From Inia geoffrensis (taxonomy: Eukaryota > Chordata > Mammalia > Artiodactyla > Iniidae), in contig CM070919.1 in assembly GCA_036417435.1 (NCBI GenBank), forward strand, positions 34,712,318-34,776,317: 64,000 nucleotides of DNA, given 5' to 3'. Of this stretch, positions 48,329-60,510 are shown piece after piece. Both the position numbers and the translations under genes were made by a program. How positions within the stretch are numbered: position 1 is the first letter of the stretch; each line of letters starts with the position of its first letter. Below the pieces are notes generated by a model. It worked only from the letters and a program-made list of their open reading frames with translations, searched no databases and was not told the DNA's origin.

Positions 48329-50029
48329 CAGTAGGATTTTCAAAAGGGTTATTAAGTAAATATTAGGCAGTGTTTTCTAAGCATATAATCTTGTGTCTGC
48401 GTTCATATGAGATTCGATTCTGACAATGTGTAGGAAAATTTCCTAAGACCCGGAAATCAGATGCCTTAAAACTTCTCAGTTTTCTGCAGTATGAACTGAT
48501 TTGATGTACATATATTGTATTACCTTACATATTATAGGGTGATTAAAAGCTGGAGAAGTGGTTGGCTACATTGCATTGACATCATGTTAGTCAGCATCTG
48601 GGCTTATAGAGGTTTTTGCGTGTAGAGCAAAAGGGATTTCGAGATCGAGGCACAGCACCTCCGTCATTACGAGAGTAATGAGAACAGGGTTTCTGCAGTG
48701 ATTTGCCAGTGCCGCATACGTAGTGTTCTGAGGATATAGAACGGTATTCCAGGTGTCCAGGCTCTCTGTCCTTTGCTGTATTCAAGTGTAATAGATCTTG
48801 CCTATCCTTAAAATAGTGGGATGCTTTCACAAGATTATATATCCTTAGAAATAAAAGTTCTTAAATTATGCATGTAATTTCCCTATTAAATATCCTTATT
48901 CGTTTCTGCCCATCACTCCATCTGCCACTATCTTTTTGAATCCTAATATTTACATGCAGTGCATTCATTGTCACGGTGCTTAGAGGCACTTAACTGTTAT
49001 TATTTATCGTCTTTCTTTTTTCTTATAAATAGAGGTATAAACAGAACTCTCCTAGATACGGTTGTTGCAGCAGCAGGAACAACAACAAGCTAATGAATTC
49101 CTGTTTTCTCACTTTCTGCTCTCTGAACGTTTTTCACACTTACCAAATCTCTTGCTTGCCGGTTCACTTAATTTCCTCCCCCTATTAACACAGGTGTATG
49201 TATCATGTGAGCACACTTTCTGTGAACTAGCACTTTCTGTGAACCTGCTCCCTGTTTGAAAGAAAGAAAGCATGTTAGTACTGACCTTCAAATGCTCTTA
49301 AGAGAAGATGTTGACCCAGAATTAGAGTTTATCAGAAATGTGACATAAAGTACAAGTGGAAACGAAAATAGGTTACCTTTGAGTTTGTTTGTTTTTGCTA
49401 AGCAAGCGATGCAGAAATACTATTATGATAATTTTGAATTTACAGCTTAAAAACTGTGCAGATTATCTCAAGCTCTTAACGATTCCAAGTCAAGAAGAAA
49501 GCATTTTACTTTCAGAGGAAATGTAACTCCGGAGTGACCATACTACACTATCCAAATGATCTGAATAATGCACCCTAAATAAAGCTATACCTGAAATGCA
49601 TATGTAAAATAAAAGCGTTTTAAGTATTTGTCAGAGTGGAAGGGACATCTATCTGTATTACGCACTTGGTAAATGCGTCAGCTGACCTGCAGCTCATCGT
49701 GATGGCGTATGGCTCCGTCTTCTAGTGCCAGCTTTTATCGAGACAGACTTTGTGTCTGTACCTGGGTTCAAGGAAAGGGCGCCATGGTTGTTACTAACGA
49801 CTTCAACAGATCCAGGAGAGTGGTGCGATACGATGCCTAGTAGGTGACTGGGACACCACAGAGCTGAATCAGGACTCCTGCTTCTCTGGTCCCCTCTGAC
49901 ACCTAGACTTCCTACAGCTTTTCCCATCAGCTGGTAGGGAGTCCAGCTGGCTGTAACTTAAAAGCCACAAGCAGAAGCCCAACACTTCCCATCACCTTGT
50001 GCTACCCTAGGCTGAGCCATCGTCATCTC
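48329..50029. other. Non-coding DNA, nothing firmly recognised
   Basis: No assignable repeat; small frames only. The segment 49700-49930 is slightly GC-richer than its surroundings, but I cannot place it in a family. Confidence 0.35.
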
Positions 50030-50690
50030 TCCCCAGGAATAACACAAGAGCCTCCTGGCTGGTCTCCACGATACCCTATTTCTTTGTTCCCCTAACGTCC
50101 ATTTTCAATACAGCAGCCAGACTGATCGCTGTAAAATGATTAGAGCTTGGCGTTATTAAACCATGTGACGCCTGCACACAAGCGCTCCTGGTGGCTCCCA
50201 TTTCCCTTAGAGTAAAAGACGGAGTCCTTGTAAGGGCAGATGAGACCCCTCATCATTTGCCGGACTCCGCCCCCATCTCAGTTCCCCTTATTTATTCGGC
50301 TCTAAGCATGCTGGGCTTAAACCCATTGCTATGGATCTTCCTTCTGCCCACCAAACTCTTCTCTATTGTATTCATATAATTCACCCCACACTTCCTTCCA
50401 GTCTTGATCAAACAGCTTTCTCAACAAAGTCTTCCTTAGCAATTCTACTTAAAATTCAGTTTACTCTCCTCCTCTTTTCCCTGCATTACTGATCCTCCGT
50501 ACCTTGTTCTACTTTTGTCATAACACTTACTACTGACTTGTTATAGAACTTATTATTTATTGGTTATTAAATTTTGTTCATCTCTCCCAGCTACTCTGTG
50601 AGCCGCATTAGGGTGTTTTCTAATGCATCCCAAAGGTCCTAGGTCAGTACCTGCAAATCCTAGGCATTCATTAACTGTTTCGCTAAGAAT
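50030..50690 (+). mobile_element. L2 LINE, ORF2 end and 3'UTR, sense
   Basis: Long collinear match in style to the L2 3' region: ttcaatacagcagccagact, ctgtaaaatgattagagc, cctggtggctcccatttccc, ttagagtaaaagacggagtc, a tcttccttagcaattctact segment, ttgtcataacacttactact, tctgtgagccgcattagggt and finally aatcctaggcattcattaac. Around 660 bases, strongly diverged as expected for L2. Confidence 0.82.
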
Positions 50691-52306
50691 TGGTTGTTAC
50701 TTGTAGACATGTCGAGAGAGCAGCACATCTTCCCAATGATTAAAGTATTAAGCTTTCAAACAGTATATCAGGTACCAAGTCAAATAGAAAATAACTGTAA
50801 CATCCATGTCTACCTTAGGAAAATTGGAGATGAAATCTATCCGTGGTGCCAGTTGTTCTATACCTGCCACACTCAGCAGAATTAGTAAATAATGGGGCTT
50901 TTTACCTTTGAAACCTATTACCCCGTGTTGAGCAGTCTCTATTTCTAGAAGCACTGGGAGGAAGTGCCGTGGCTGGAATACAGGGGTGAAGTTAGATTTA
51001 CGTTCAGTTTCTGACTCACTTACCGACTTCACGACCTTTAGCAAGTTGGGTGGTCCACCATGAATCTCTTGTTTCCTCATTTGTAAAATGGAATTGATCA
51101 TCTAATTGTTTTTAATAATGAAGGTGAAAAGAGAAAAAATGAAACCACACAAAGTATAACACCTGAATAAGATAGATAAGTAATTAACCAAAACTATCCA
51201 TTATAAGACATTAAGACTTCTAGGTAAGATTCACAGTTTGGAAGGCAGTTCATACTATCTCGTTTGATCACCTCACTATTACTATGTGTTACGTTTTGCC
51301 TAAATCTGTTGACTTTAATAGCCTTTGTGCCTCCGCAGTAAATTACTGGAGGCAACTGAAAATAGATTGAATTAAATTATGCAGAAAATATTAAAATGGA
51401 AACAGAGGGCCTCAACTCATGTCAAAGGAGGAGATTTCAAACATAACAACAAATAGAGGCTAAAGATGTATATTTTATTTAGAGCTGACTTTCCTGGCAT
51501 CTGAAACAAAATGGACTCCAGGATTATTTATCAGTTATTTGAAGGGATATGTCAGTTCTTTGGTTAGAGGACTCCCTGCACCAAAATAGGTTTTAAAGAT
51601 CTTTACTGTATGAGACTTTATATAAGAAACACTGGACAACGTTAAAAAAGTTAAAACACCACATTTCCAGAAACTGGAGAAGGAATGTATAATTAGAAGG
51701 TAACTCAAGTTAAGGCATGCCTTCCTTACAGGAAACTAAGGTAAGGAGGTCTCATTAGCTGTCAAGATACAGGATTTAGACGAAGCCAAGAAATGGGTGA
51801 GGACCGTGATCTTCAGACTCTCAGGTGTGCCTGTCATTTCTGTTAACCTTGGAGATTAAGTGAGTTAGGGTTTGGTTATCAGGTTAAAAGTGGCAAGTGA
51901 GACGTTCTGTCATAAAAGATGATGAGTCAGAGCTGTAGTCTCACCCAAGGACTCAAGCCCCTCCTACCCCGGGGGATCCTGGGATAAACCCGTTCTGGCA
52001 TAGCCTCTTCTCATAGCCAGGTCTGTGGCTATTCTTCTGGTCAAATAAGTCCATCAGAAAGGAAAAGTGGTTAGTATGGCACGGTGTTCTAATGAAACCT
52101 TAACTTGTTTTTGCTCACACTTCTCAAAATGCTTAATAGAATGTTTAATTTCTATGTGGTCTTTCAGTCGGGAGTAACAATACAATGTGGATCCATATTA
52201 ATAAAAACAAAATGAGGCATAGTGTTAATTATTGTAAGGTATAATTATTTAACATTAGAATAATTATTTGTTCCATTTGTCAAATTATAATATTAGGATT
52301 CTGTTG
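50691..52306. other. Non-coding DNA, nothing recognised
   Basis: No gene or repeat assigned. The 117-codon minus frame at 50748-51101 has no known motif. Confidence 0.4.
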
Positions 52307-52327
52307 TTTTTTTTTTTTTTTTTTTTT
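52307..52327. repeat. Poly-T run (21 T)
   Basis: An isolated homopolymer with no SINE or LINE body next to it. It could be an orphan tail of a retroelement too decayed to see, or a simple slippage tract. Confidence 0.9.
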
Positions 52328-52762
52328 GCTAACCTCTAGAACAAATATTGTGACTTTTTAAAATAGCTCTCATTAAAAAAGTTGAAATATGTGTTAAAAA
52401 TTTCTATTTGGTAATTTTGGGGAGTCAGCTTTGAAATATAGGACCTTAAGAGTTTCTGCCTAATGTCAGAATATGTAAAATTAAAGAGGTACATAAACTT
52501 TAGAACTGCATCTTTGCCAGAATTTTATTAACATTAGAAGGGTATGTTTATAAATAGAGAACTAGGGAGGAAATGTCAACATTTTAACAAATGACATAGA
52601 GACAAATGATTTTGAATATAACGTGTATTTCTTAAATTTTATTAAATTATTTGCTTTATCATTAACATTGTACAGAAGGTATGACGGCTCAGTTGTGACT
52701 ATTGGTTTCTTCAGTATTAATAGGATAAACATGTCCTATTGACAGTTATTTCATGTAGATAT

Positions 52763-52818
52763 CAGAAATAAAGCCCCTGAATTATACAGGAGCTTTATTT
52801 CTGTATAAAATTATACAG
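52763..52818. repeat. Two abutting hairpins (template-switch-like)
   Basis: The first hairpin spans 52763-52803: arms beginning cagaaataaagc and ending gctttatttctg pair over 17 positions with one mismatch and a 7-nt loop. The second spans 52801-52818: ctgtata and tatacag with a 4-nt loop. The motif aattatacag occurs in both (52780-52789 and 52809-52818). No terminal inverted repeats of a known MITE were recognised. Confidence 0.85.
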
Positions 52819-52924
52819 AATGTTTGTATTTCAGCATTTTTTACTCATATATATCAGTGAAAATGTTTTAAATTATTTTTAAGTTAATATTTTCTAGGTC
52901 ATCCTCTTAGCCATTTGCTTTTAA

Positions 52925-53720
52925 ATTTATCAATTCAACATATATTTAGTCAGTATCTGCCAGGTGCCAAGCATTGTCTTAGGCACTGGGAATATTATTT
53001 TTAAAAAACCCTTTTTTTGTGAAACTTTCATTGTAGTGGGAAAAACAGACAATAAATAAGTAAACCTAAAAGTAAACAAACTTACTGAGTGGATAGTGAC
53101 ACAAGGGAAAGTAAAGTAGGTTAAAGGTATAGAAAACGTTGGGGATACATTTTGGACAGGACAATCAGAGACCTCTCTGAGAAATGATATGAATAATGTG
53201 AAAGACCTAGCTATGGAAAAATCTGGGGGAAGAAAAAAAACAACCAACAACTCAGAAGGAAGGAGATTAGCGTTTTTGAGAAACTGCAAGACCTGTTGAC
53301 CAGGGGGTACAAGGTGGGGTCAGGAAACCACACAGATCAGATCATGTAGAACTTTCTAGGTCATGGTAAGGTTTTTAATTTTTTTTTTTTTTTCTCTTAT
53401 TGGGATGGGAAGTCATTAGAAGGTACAAAGCATGGGAGGGATCTAATAGGGCTTTAAAAAAGTAGTTCTTGCTGCGGCCTGTTGAATAAGGATACTGGTT
53501 GCAGACATAGGTTCTGAAGCGGTGACATAAGGGATGATGTATTTCTTTAATGCAGGGAAGAGCTCATGATAGCCAGTGATAACCAGGGCAATGGTTGGGA
53601 GAGGTGAGGAAGTCAGAATGCTTTCTGATGGATACAGTGTTGAGGGTGGGAAAAGGAAACACTAGAGGATGATGCCTATGTATTTGGTTTAAGCAACTGG
53701 GTAGATGGGGGTGCCTCTTA
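52925..53720 (+). repeat. Ancient high-copy mammalian interspersed repeat (family unresolved)
   Basis: Phrases in consensus order: attcaacatatatttagtca, gccaggtgccaagcattgtc, cattgtagtgggaaaaacag, acaataaataagtaaacc, cagagacctctctgagaaat, cagatcatgtagaactttct, tgggatgggaagtcattaga, and aagcaactgggtagatggg. I recognise this as a very common old mammalian repeat but cannot name the family from memory. Similar scraps occur near 4085, 15220, 17850 and 41845. A 15-base T run interrupts it at 53379-53393. Confidence 0.65.
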
Positions 53721-55464
53721 CTGAGACAGAGAAAACAGTGAAAACAGAAGAATGGTGAGGTCAGGAATGATTTAGACAGGTTATATTCAAAACGCCTATT
53801 ACATGTCTGAGTGGATATAGTAAAATATTATTCAAGACAGGTACTGTTGGAAATACAGGAAATAAGTTGGGGACAAAAATACACAATAATGTGTTTAGAA
53901 ATAGAATAATGCAGTTCTTTGCGCTATACCTTAATGAATAGGTATAAGAATAGGCTTGTTACTACTTTGAAAACTTTTTCTATGTGTGCTATTTTAGTTC
54001 ACATTTTATAATAAAATGTAGTGCTGTTGATGTGTATGCTGTTTTTCCTATAAGGTAAAAATCTGTGGTTGTTAGTAATTATAAATATATAGGTGATCGA
54101 TTAATTGATTTAGATGAATTGTTAGAACTGCCAGGAAATAAGAATTATTAGGTGGCAATGGGTTATGTGTAGAAATCTTTTCATTTGATTCATTTGAATT
54201 CACTTCGACGAGTATATTTGATTGTGTTCACTTCTTTCTCAGCTCTTCAGACATTTTTCATTCTTTATAGACTTTCTAGAATTTCTACAATGAGCATTTT
54301 AGGGGAGTTTGTTGTGGGAACATTGCCTTCAGTTCATTAAAGTAAACACAACAGATGAAGATACAGAGGAGCCTAGTGAAAGGAATAAATATTTCCAGTG
54401 TTGCTAATACATGCAAATGTATCTTAGTAGATATTACTTCATTATCAAAAATATCTATGTTGGAAATATTATCTGAAATTTCGACAAAGGGAAGAGATAT
54501 CCCTTAGTATTCTTTCTGAGCAGTGCTGGGCTTGACTCTTTTTTGGTAAGAGCTGCTTTACAGCTCTGTAGAAGTTAACTTACAGATTTTTGTCTAGTAG
54601 AGATGTGGATATTTCTTATCAAATGAACCCCAGAGATTCCAGTCCATGGCCCTGCTGGACATCGACAAGTTTCATATCCAACCCCGAAATGTTATCCTAA
54701 TATTGCCTATAAATCTCTAGTTTCTCAAATGCTCTTTGGGCCAATTTTACCATCTTATTGTTGCATCCATAATCAAGTTGAATAGAAATTCTACAATTTT
54801 TCCTTTGAAAGTCATATAAGAGTTATGATTTTGCCTTTTTTGAAAAGGTCTATCTTAACTGCAGAGGGACATAGGAGGATATTCCTCCTGCCGAAATATT
54901 TTAAAATGCAATACGAAACATCATTATATATTTGCAGAGCATAGGAGAAAATAGCCACCTCCACGTTTGAGTGGTTACGTCAAAGTATTCTTAACTACAT
55001 AAAATATTTAGTATATTGATAGAACATTTGGTGATAGAGCTTGACCATTTCACGATGATAGCCTCAACACTGCAAAAAATACAAATGTGTGTTATATTCA
55101 TATGCTTCATTTAGAAAGTAAACCTTGTACACGTTTTAAATTGTACAAATATTTCCAAAATTACTTTAAAAACGTGAATGAAACCAAACATGATGAAGCA
55201 CGTGTGTGCTAAACTTTTGTTTTATAGTTGAAATGTACAGAGACTTTCTTGTGAAGAACGTAATCTTAGTTCTGAAGCAGCACTGATATGTTCTAAGAAA
55301 GAAAATGATATTGTGAGGAAGTATAACATCGATATATCCATCCTTAGAAAGTGCGTTTCTTGAGGGTCAGGCACAGGCAAAGGGCTCTGTTAGATCCTAT
55401 CAAAAATCATGGAATAGAAGAGCATAGTTCCTTTCTACCATGAGTTTCTACTTACAGTATTCCT
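53721..55464. other. AT-rich non-coding DNA
   Basis: No gene or repeat could be assigned. No open frame of note was found either. Confidence 0.4.
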
Positions 55465-55660
55465 TATTATTATAGCTAGCCTTTATTGGGTACCTGCAAT
55501 ATTCCATGTACCCTGCAAGGTACTTTACGTTATTTATCACATTTAAGTTTATGGATGAGAAAATGAAGACTCAGAGGTTAAGTAACTCAAACAAGCTATT
55601 CGTTTGTAAATGGCAGGTCTACCTTATTCTAAAACTTTGCTCTTTCCAGTAGGCTATCTC
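55465..55660 (-). mobile_element. MIR SINE, antisense
   Basis: The plus strand reads as reverse-complement MIR: tagcctttattgggtacctg, ttccatgtaccctgcaagg, gatgagaaaatgaagactca, gaggttaagtaactcaaaca. Nearly the whole element is present. Confidence 0.88.
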
Positions 55661-56329
55661 CCCCATCTAATAAGGAGAAAAACTGTGTGTGCATCATATA
55701 TGTGCATGAAACTGCCGCACATGACAGAATATTCTAAGTTTGAACATTGTGCAAACAGAGGTCCCTGAGAATTTAGAAAAGAAAGTGATGTTTAGGTAGA
55801 AGGATTAGCAAATGTTATCAGGCAGTTGGGATTTGACCTAAACCTTGATAACTTATCAGGATTTAATTTTCTGAGCCAGTGATAAGAGTAATTCATGAGG
55901 AGGAAAGACACTGTTAGCCAAAAGACTTGTTTTGGAAATGTATGTTGCCCAGTTTAATTGTGAGGGTTGGAATGTGTTAAAAAGGAACAGAAAACATGTT
56001 GCTACCAAATGGTAGAGAGTCCTTAATGCACGTTAAGGATACCAGAGGTAGAAGGAGTTGAGATTATTAGAGTGTTACAGGAGGAGATGCACTCCAGAGG
56101 GAAAGGACCATAAAGCAAGAGGCTTTTACAAAGCAGATACAGATGCAAAAGTAATGATCAGCCGGAGGAATAAAGGATAAATCTGAGATTTTGAGTTTAG
56201 AGGGCTGGTAAATGTGATACAATTAGAAGAAATGAGCAAATTAGAAGAAAGAACTGCTGTGTGTCCTTACAGATCTTTGGTCTATTGCACTAATGGTCAG
56301 ATTCTATTATATGTATCTATTTACATGTT
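55661..56329. other. Non-coding DNA, nothing firmly recognised
   Basis: The purine-rich part near 56080-56250 may belong to the unresolved ancient repeat class. No gene. Confidence 0.35.
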
Positions 56330-56445
56330 TCTCCATTGTGAGTAGCACAAGGACCGTGGCTCTGTCCTACTCGTCCTTGTATCCTGAATGGTGAGCAAAG
56401 TGTCTGCATCATAGCAAGATCACTTATGGAATTGATGAACAAATG
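56330..56445 (+). mobile_element. L2 LINE 3' end fragment, sense
   Basis: The phrases gagtagcacaaggaccgtgg, cctactcgtccttgtatcct and ttatggaattgatgaacaaa follow the terminal L2 3'UTR (ctccatgagggcaggga ... tgttgaatgaatga in consensus). Confidence 0.7.
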
Positions 56446-56733
56446 ATAACAAAGGCAGCGTGAGGCCAAGGAGTTAAACTGCTCAGAGGACATTTACACG
56501 GATACCTCACTAGAAGTCGAAGTTCAAGACTGGTGCTTGGGAGGGAAATAGAACTGTAGGTGTATATTCTGCAGTTAAATGCATAGGGACTAGAGTTGAA
56601 ATTCTGAAGGTGCTAGATGAGCAGTAAGGAGAAGAAAGCAGGAAGAGGAAAAAAAAAATGAGGATATGGAAGGCAAAAGCTTTGGGCATTTCTATCATTT
56701 ATGCATGAGGCAAAGGTGATGGGGAAAAAACAC

Positions 56734-56751
56734 TGTCTTAGTTCAGGCTGC

Positions 56752-56826
<75 letters not shown>

Positions 56827-57151
56827 CCATAGACTTAAACAACATACATTTATTTCTCTCAGTTCTGGAGACTGGAAGCCTGAGATCAAGGCACCAGCAG
56901 AGTTGATGTCCGCTGAGGGTTCTCTTCCTGGTTTGCAGATGGCTGTGTTCTTGTATCGTCACAGGTTGGAGAGCAGAGACGGAGCAAGCTCTTGTGTCTC
57001 TTCTTATAAGGGCGCTAATCTCATTCATGAGGGCTCCACCCTCATGACATCGTTACCTCCTAAAGGCTCCACACCCCCATCATTTTGGGGGTTAGAGTTT
57101 CAATATATGAACTTGGAGGTGGGGGGTCAAACATTCAATCTACAGTGAACA
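56734..57151 (-). mobile_element. MaLR-type solo LTR (MLT1/MST-like), antisense, carrying an AT repeat
   Basis: The plus strand is the reverse complement of a MaLR LTR, from tgtcttagttcaggctgcc to caaacattcaatctacag and a closing gaaca. Inside are atttatttctctcagttctg, gagactggaagcctgagatc, ataagggcgctaatctcatt and gagggctccaccctcatgac. The element is full length apart from a (AT)33 expansion in the place of the consensus tataacaaaatacc. No internal region is present. A second LTR of the same kind and orientation is at 25898. Confidence 0.9.
56755..56820. repeat. (AT)33 microsatellite inside MaLR LTR
   Basis: Sixty-six bases of uninterrupted AT, in the position where the LTR consensus has tataac. 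The tract is self-complementary and can extrude a cruciform; it is probably unstable in length and hard to assemble. Confidence 0.97.
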
Positions 57152-58716
57152 CCGCGGAAGATTTTAAAGGAGCTGTTAAGCAGCTGGAATGAGAATAATA
57201 AGAATGTAGTCTCATCAAAACCAAGATAGAAGAGCTGTTACGAGCAGTATAGACTTGGAGAAGGTATTTGGTTCTGATAACTAGGTCATGACTGACTACT
57301 GAGATTCTCCAAAAATTCAAAAGCAGAAGAGTTAATGAGTAAGTGGGAGCTGATCAAAATACTTTATCATACTTTCAGTGATAAAAATCAGACACTTTAG
57401 AATGGTGGTACCTTGTGGATTTTTGGAATGAAGATGAGAAATTACAGGGTTTAATGATAGGTTAATTTTCACCTTATTCATTTGGTGAGGGAAACTGTTT
57501 CACCTCATTGATTTTTCAGTGCTAAACCAGTCATGTTTGCCTGTTCATTAGAGCTTGCTTCATTTCTTTTCAATTTTTTTTTTTTCCGTCAATTTGGCAC
57601 TTCTGTCTGTTAGGGCTTTGCTTCGTAGTGAGTGCAGTTCCCCACTATTGAACGATGTGACATGCCCACTCTGAAATATGAAAGAGTGTAAAATGCAGCA
57701 GCATCATGGGGAACACAGATGCAAATTTAGTGGAGTAGACTGAATGGTTGTTTAGTTTCACTGTATTTATCAAAGCCCTTGTATAATACTTCTTATGTCA
57801 AGATATGAAATACCAATAAATAATAAGGAAATAAAGATATATACCTCAAGTATTTGTATACAATAAAAGAATAAGTACAAATCCTTTAGCTGACTCTTAA
57901 CAAATTTTGTGAGACATATACATTCTACTTTATCATATAACTGTAAAATAGTTCAAGAAAAATTAAATGAGCTAGTTCTGCACTCTTTACTTAGGGAAAA
58001 TTTTCAGTGAATTCATTGAGAGTTTTGCCTGAGAAAAACTAAATAATCGGGTCTTTTTTCCCTCAGAATAGTCACACAGTACTACAGAAAGTAGTATTTC
58101 AGTATTTAAGTGCTAGTGTATTTCTGCCTGAAAAGTCTCCCCTTTTCACCAGAGTATAGATGGTGTCTTATTCATCGCATGACTGCTGTGTAACTTATGA
58201 TATGAATTATGGGTTCAACCTACTGCTGTTGACTCCACTTGAGGGATCAGTGTGTTATCATCCACTAGATTTTTTTATTGTTATTATCCAAAGAATTATA
58301 GTCAGTACATGATTTTGGCAGAATTATGCCATCAGAGACAATCTGGTATATCAGATGTTCTCCTGGGGCAGAAATAAAATTTTCTTACTCCAGTCTAAGA
58401 GAAGCACTGTTTGTCCTAACTTAAGTATGTGATTGGGGACATGTTAAGAAAGCTTCTTGCCAATGCTGGGCCCTACCTCAGTTAACTGGCAGGCAAGGAT
58501 TTGGGACATTAAAAAATAAAAAGTTGGCTTTTTGTTAAGTTTGAGCAGATCCTTTAATTTTTCAGCTCTTTTCTAGTTACGGTTCTGAGGAACTTTAGAA
58601 AAATCCCATTCTGTCATGCTATTCAAGGTATAAATTCTCTGTTTCATTTAACCAGTTATAGATCAGTGCTCAAAATAAACCATTATGGGTTATGACCAGT
58701 AACCAGCGTGAATGCC
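57152..58716. other. Non-coding DNA, nothing recognised
   Basis: No gene or repeat was identified. A 12-base T run lies near 57575-57586. Confidence 0.4.
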
Positions 58717-58929
58717 TTTTTTTTTCTTTTTTTTGTGGTACGTGGACCCCTCACTGTTTGTGGCCTCTCCCGTTGGCGGAGCACAGGCTCCGGACGCACA
58801 GGCTCAGCGGCCATGGCTCACGGGCCCAGCCGCTCCGCGGCATGTGGGATCTTCCCGGACCGGGGCACGAACCCGTGTCCCCTGCATTGGCAGGCGGACT
58901 CTCAACCACTGTGCCACCAGGGAAGCCCC
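58717..58929 (-). mobile_element. CHR SINE (short form), minus strand
   Basis: Full-length copy in reverse: poly-T, gtggcctctcccgttggcgg, a GC-rich body with catgtgggatcttcccgg, and the head ccaccagggaagcccc. No flanking duplication could be found, unlike the other copies. Its overlapping sense and antisense frames (109, 81, 80 and 79 codons) are not genes. Confidence 0.95.
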
Positions 58930-59806
58930 AAACTCTGTTCTTCATGAATATTGATAGAGATTTGTTCAAGCAAATAATTTTAGAAATAGAAATCACTAGT
59001 CAAAATTACTACCTTTCATGACTACTGAAATTTCTATTATTCTATATTTTTATATTTTCTTTATAAGACACCATTCATTAAAAATAAAGCCCCAGCTGCC
59101 CCTGACAGATAAAACCAATATGCGATTTTTTTTGGTAATTCGATTCTGTTTTTACATTAATTATGGATATTTTGCATGCTGAAATTGACATGGCCCTGAT
59201 TAACCTGACATTGCCCTCTGTTTGCATAGTTCTTGGATTTAGTAGAATATTTTGTGTATATGTGCCTTGGGGGGAAAAGAATGAATTGCAAAGATGCATA
59301 TCGTTCAGTGCCAGTGGCTAAAAGGTACAGCAAGCTTGAGTGAAGTCTAAGAATTCTGCATCCTAAGCTCTGAAAAGAACCTTTGGCCAGCCAGCAGCAG
59401 CGTTCCATAGAGGCAGGTGGAAGTGCTTTTGGAGTTGCCAAATAACAAAAAACTTTCTTTTAATATCCCACTATATTTGTTGAAAAGAAAAATTACATTC
59501 CAAGAAATATACTGTCCATGAGCAATGCAAATGAATTTTTTAGTGAACAGTATAAAATCTTAATGAGATGATTGATTCCTACATTAACTATGGGTATCCG
59601 GAACAGTTGATTTCATGGCAAAAAAAGACATAGAAAAATAGGGGGTTCATGCCTCCAGGTTTTGTTTTGCACAAGATGTTCCAATTTTGTACAAAATTTT
59701 AATCTGTAAAATTTTAAAGATCCTGTATTATATATAGAAGGACAGAATGCAATTTGGACACAATGTTGTTGTATAAGATTCAGCAGGAAATATCCCAGGA
59801 AGCTTG
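58930..59806. other. Non-coding DNA between two CHR SINEs
   Basis: AT-rich unique sequence with no recognisable feature. Confidence 0.4.
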
Positions 59807-59817
59807 TAAACAAGTTT

Positions 59818-60041
59818 CTTTTCTTTCTTTTTTTTTTTTTTTTGCGGTACGCGGGGCTCTCAGTGTTGTGGCCTCTCCCGTTGCGGAGCACAGGCACAGG
59901 CTCCGGACGCGCAGGCTCAGCGGCCATGGCTCACGGGCCCAGCCGCTCCGCGGCACGTGGGATCTTCCCGGACCGGGGCACGGACCCGTGTCCCCTGCAT
60001 CGGCAGGCGGACTCTCAACCACTGTGCCACTAGGGAAGCCC
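59818..60041 (-). mobile_element. CHR SINE (short form), minus strand, intact duplication
   Basis: Full-length copy flanked by the perfect 11-bp duplication taaacaagttt at 59807-59817 and 60042-60052. The body carries a 6-base tandem duplication (cacaggcacagg) near the tail-proximal part. CpGs are well kept, indicating a recent insertion. It lies in the same orientation as the copy about 0.9 kb upstream and inverted relative to the copy at 62257. Confidence 0.96.
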
Positions 60042-60274
60042 TAAACAAGTTTTTTTTATTATAATTCATGAAAAGTTCATTTAGAATTAAAACACATGCT
60101 TTTGAATTCAGTGAAACTAAATCATGGGATGTCCATTTCCTGATTTGAATATTCAGTAGAATGGTTTCCACGTCTGCCTTATATTTTTCATTTTTCAGTG
60201 AGTTTTTTTTAAACTTTTTATTCCGGAGAAAATGTCACGAATTGGAAATTATGGTTGGTAGTTTGTGATAGTAA

Positions 60275-60510
60275 AGGGTGAGGGCTTTAGAGTCATAAAG
60301 ACCTAGATTTAAATCCTGATTGAACCACTTCTTTACTGGGCTATCTTTGGTAATTTATGTAATCCCTCTAAATTTCACTTTCTTCTTCTATGGAAAGGGA
60401 TAATAACTTCTGGCCCATAGGGGTTTTTAGGAAGATTGAATGAAGTATTGTCTGTATAGTTAGATATTTACCAAAACTCAATAAATGGCTGCTGCTCCCA
60501 TCAACAGTAT
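60275..60510 (+). mobile_element. MIR SINE, sense
   Basis: Phrases: gctttagagtcataaagacc, tagatttaaatcctgattga, accacttctttactgggcta, ggataataacttctggccca, tagggg, then gattgaatgaagtattgt and ctcaataaatggctg. A nearly complete sense copy followed by a short ATC repeat (atcatcatcatcg). Confidence 0.85.

Noticed and set aside
49694..49927. GC-richer patch that might be an LTR or exon
   Set aside because: No LTR termini, duplication, polyadenylation signal or codon pattern could be recognised.
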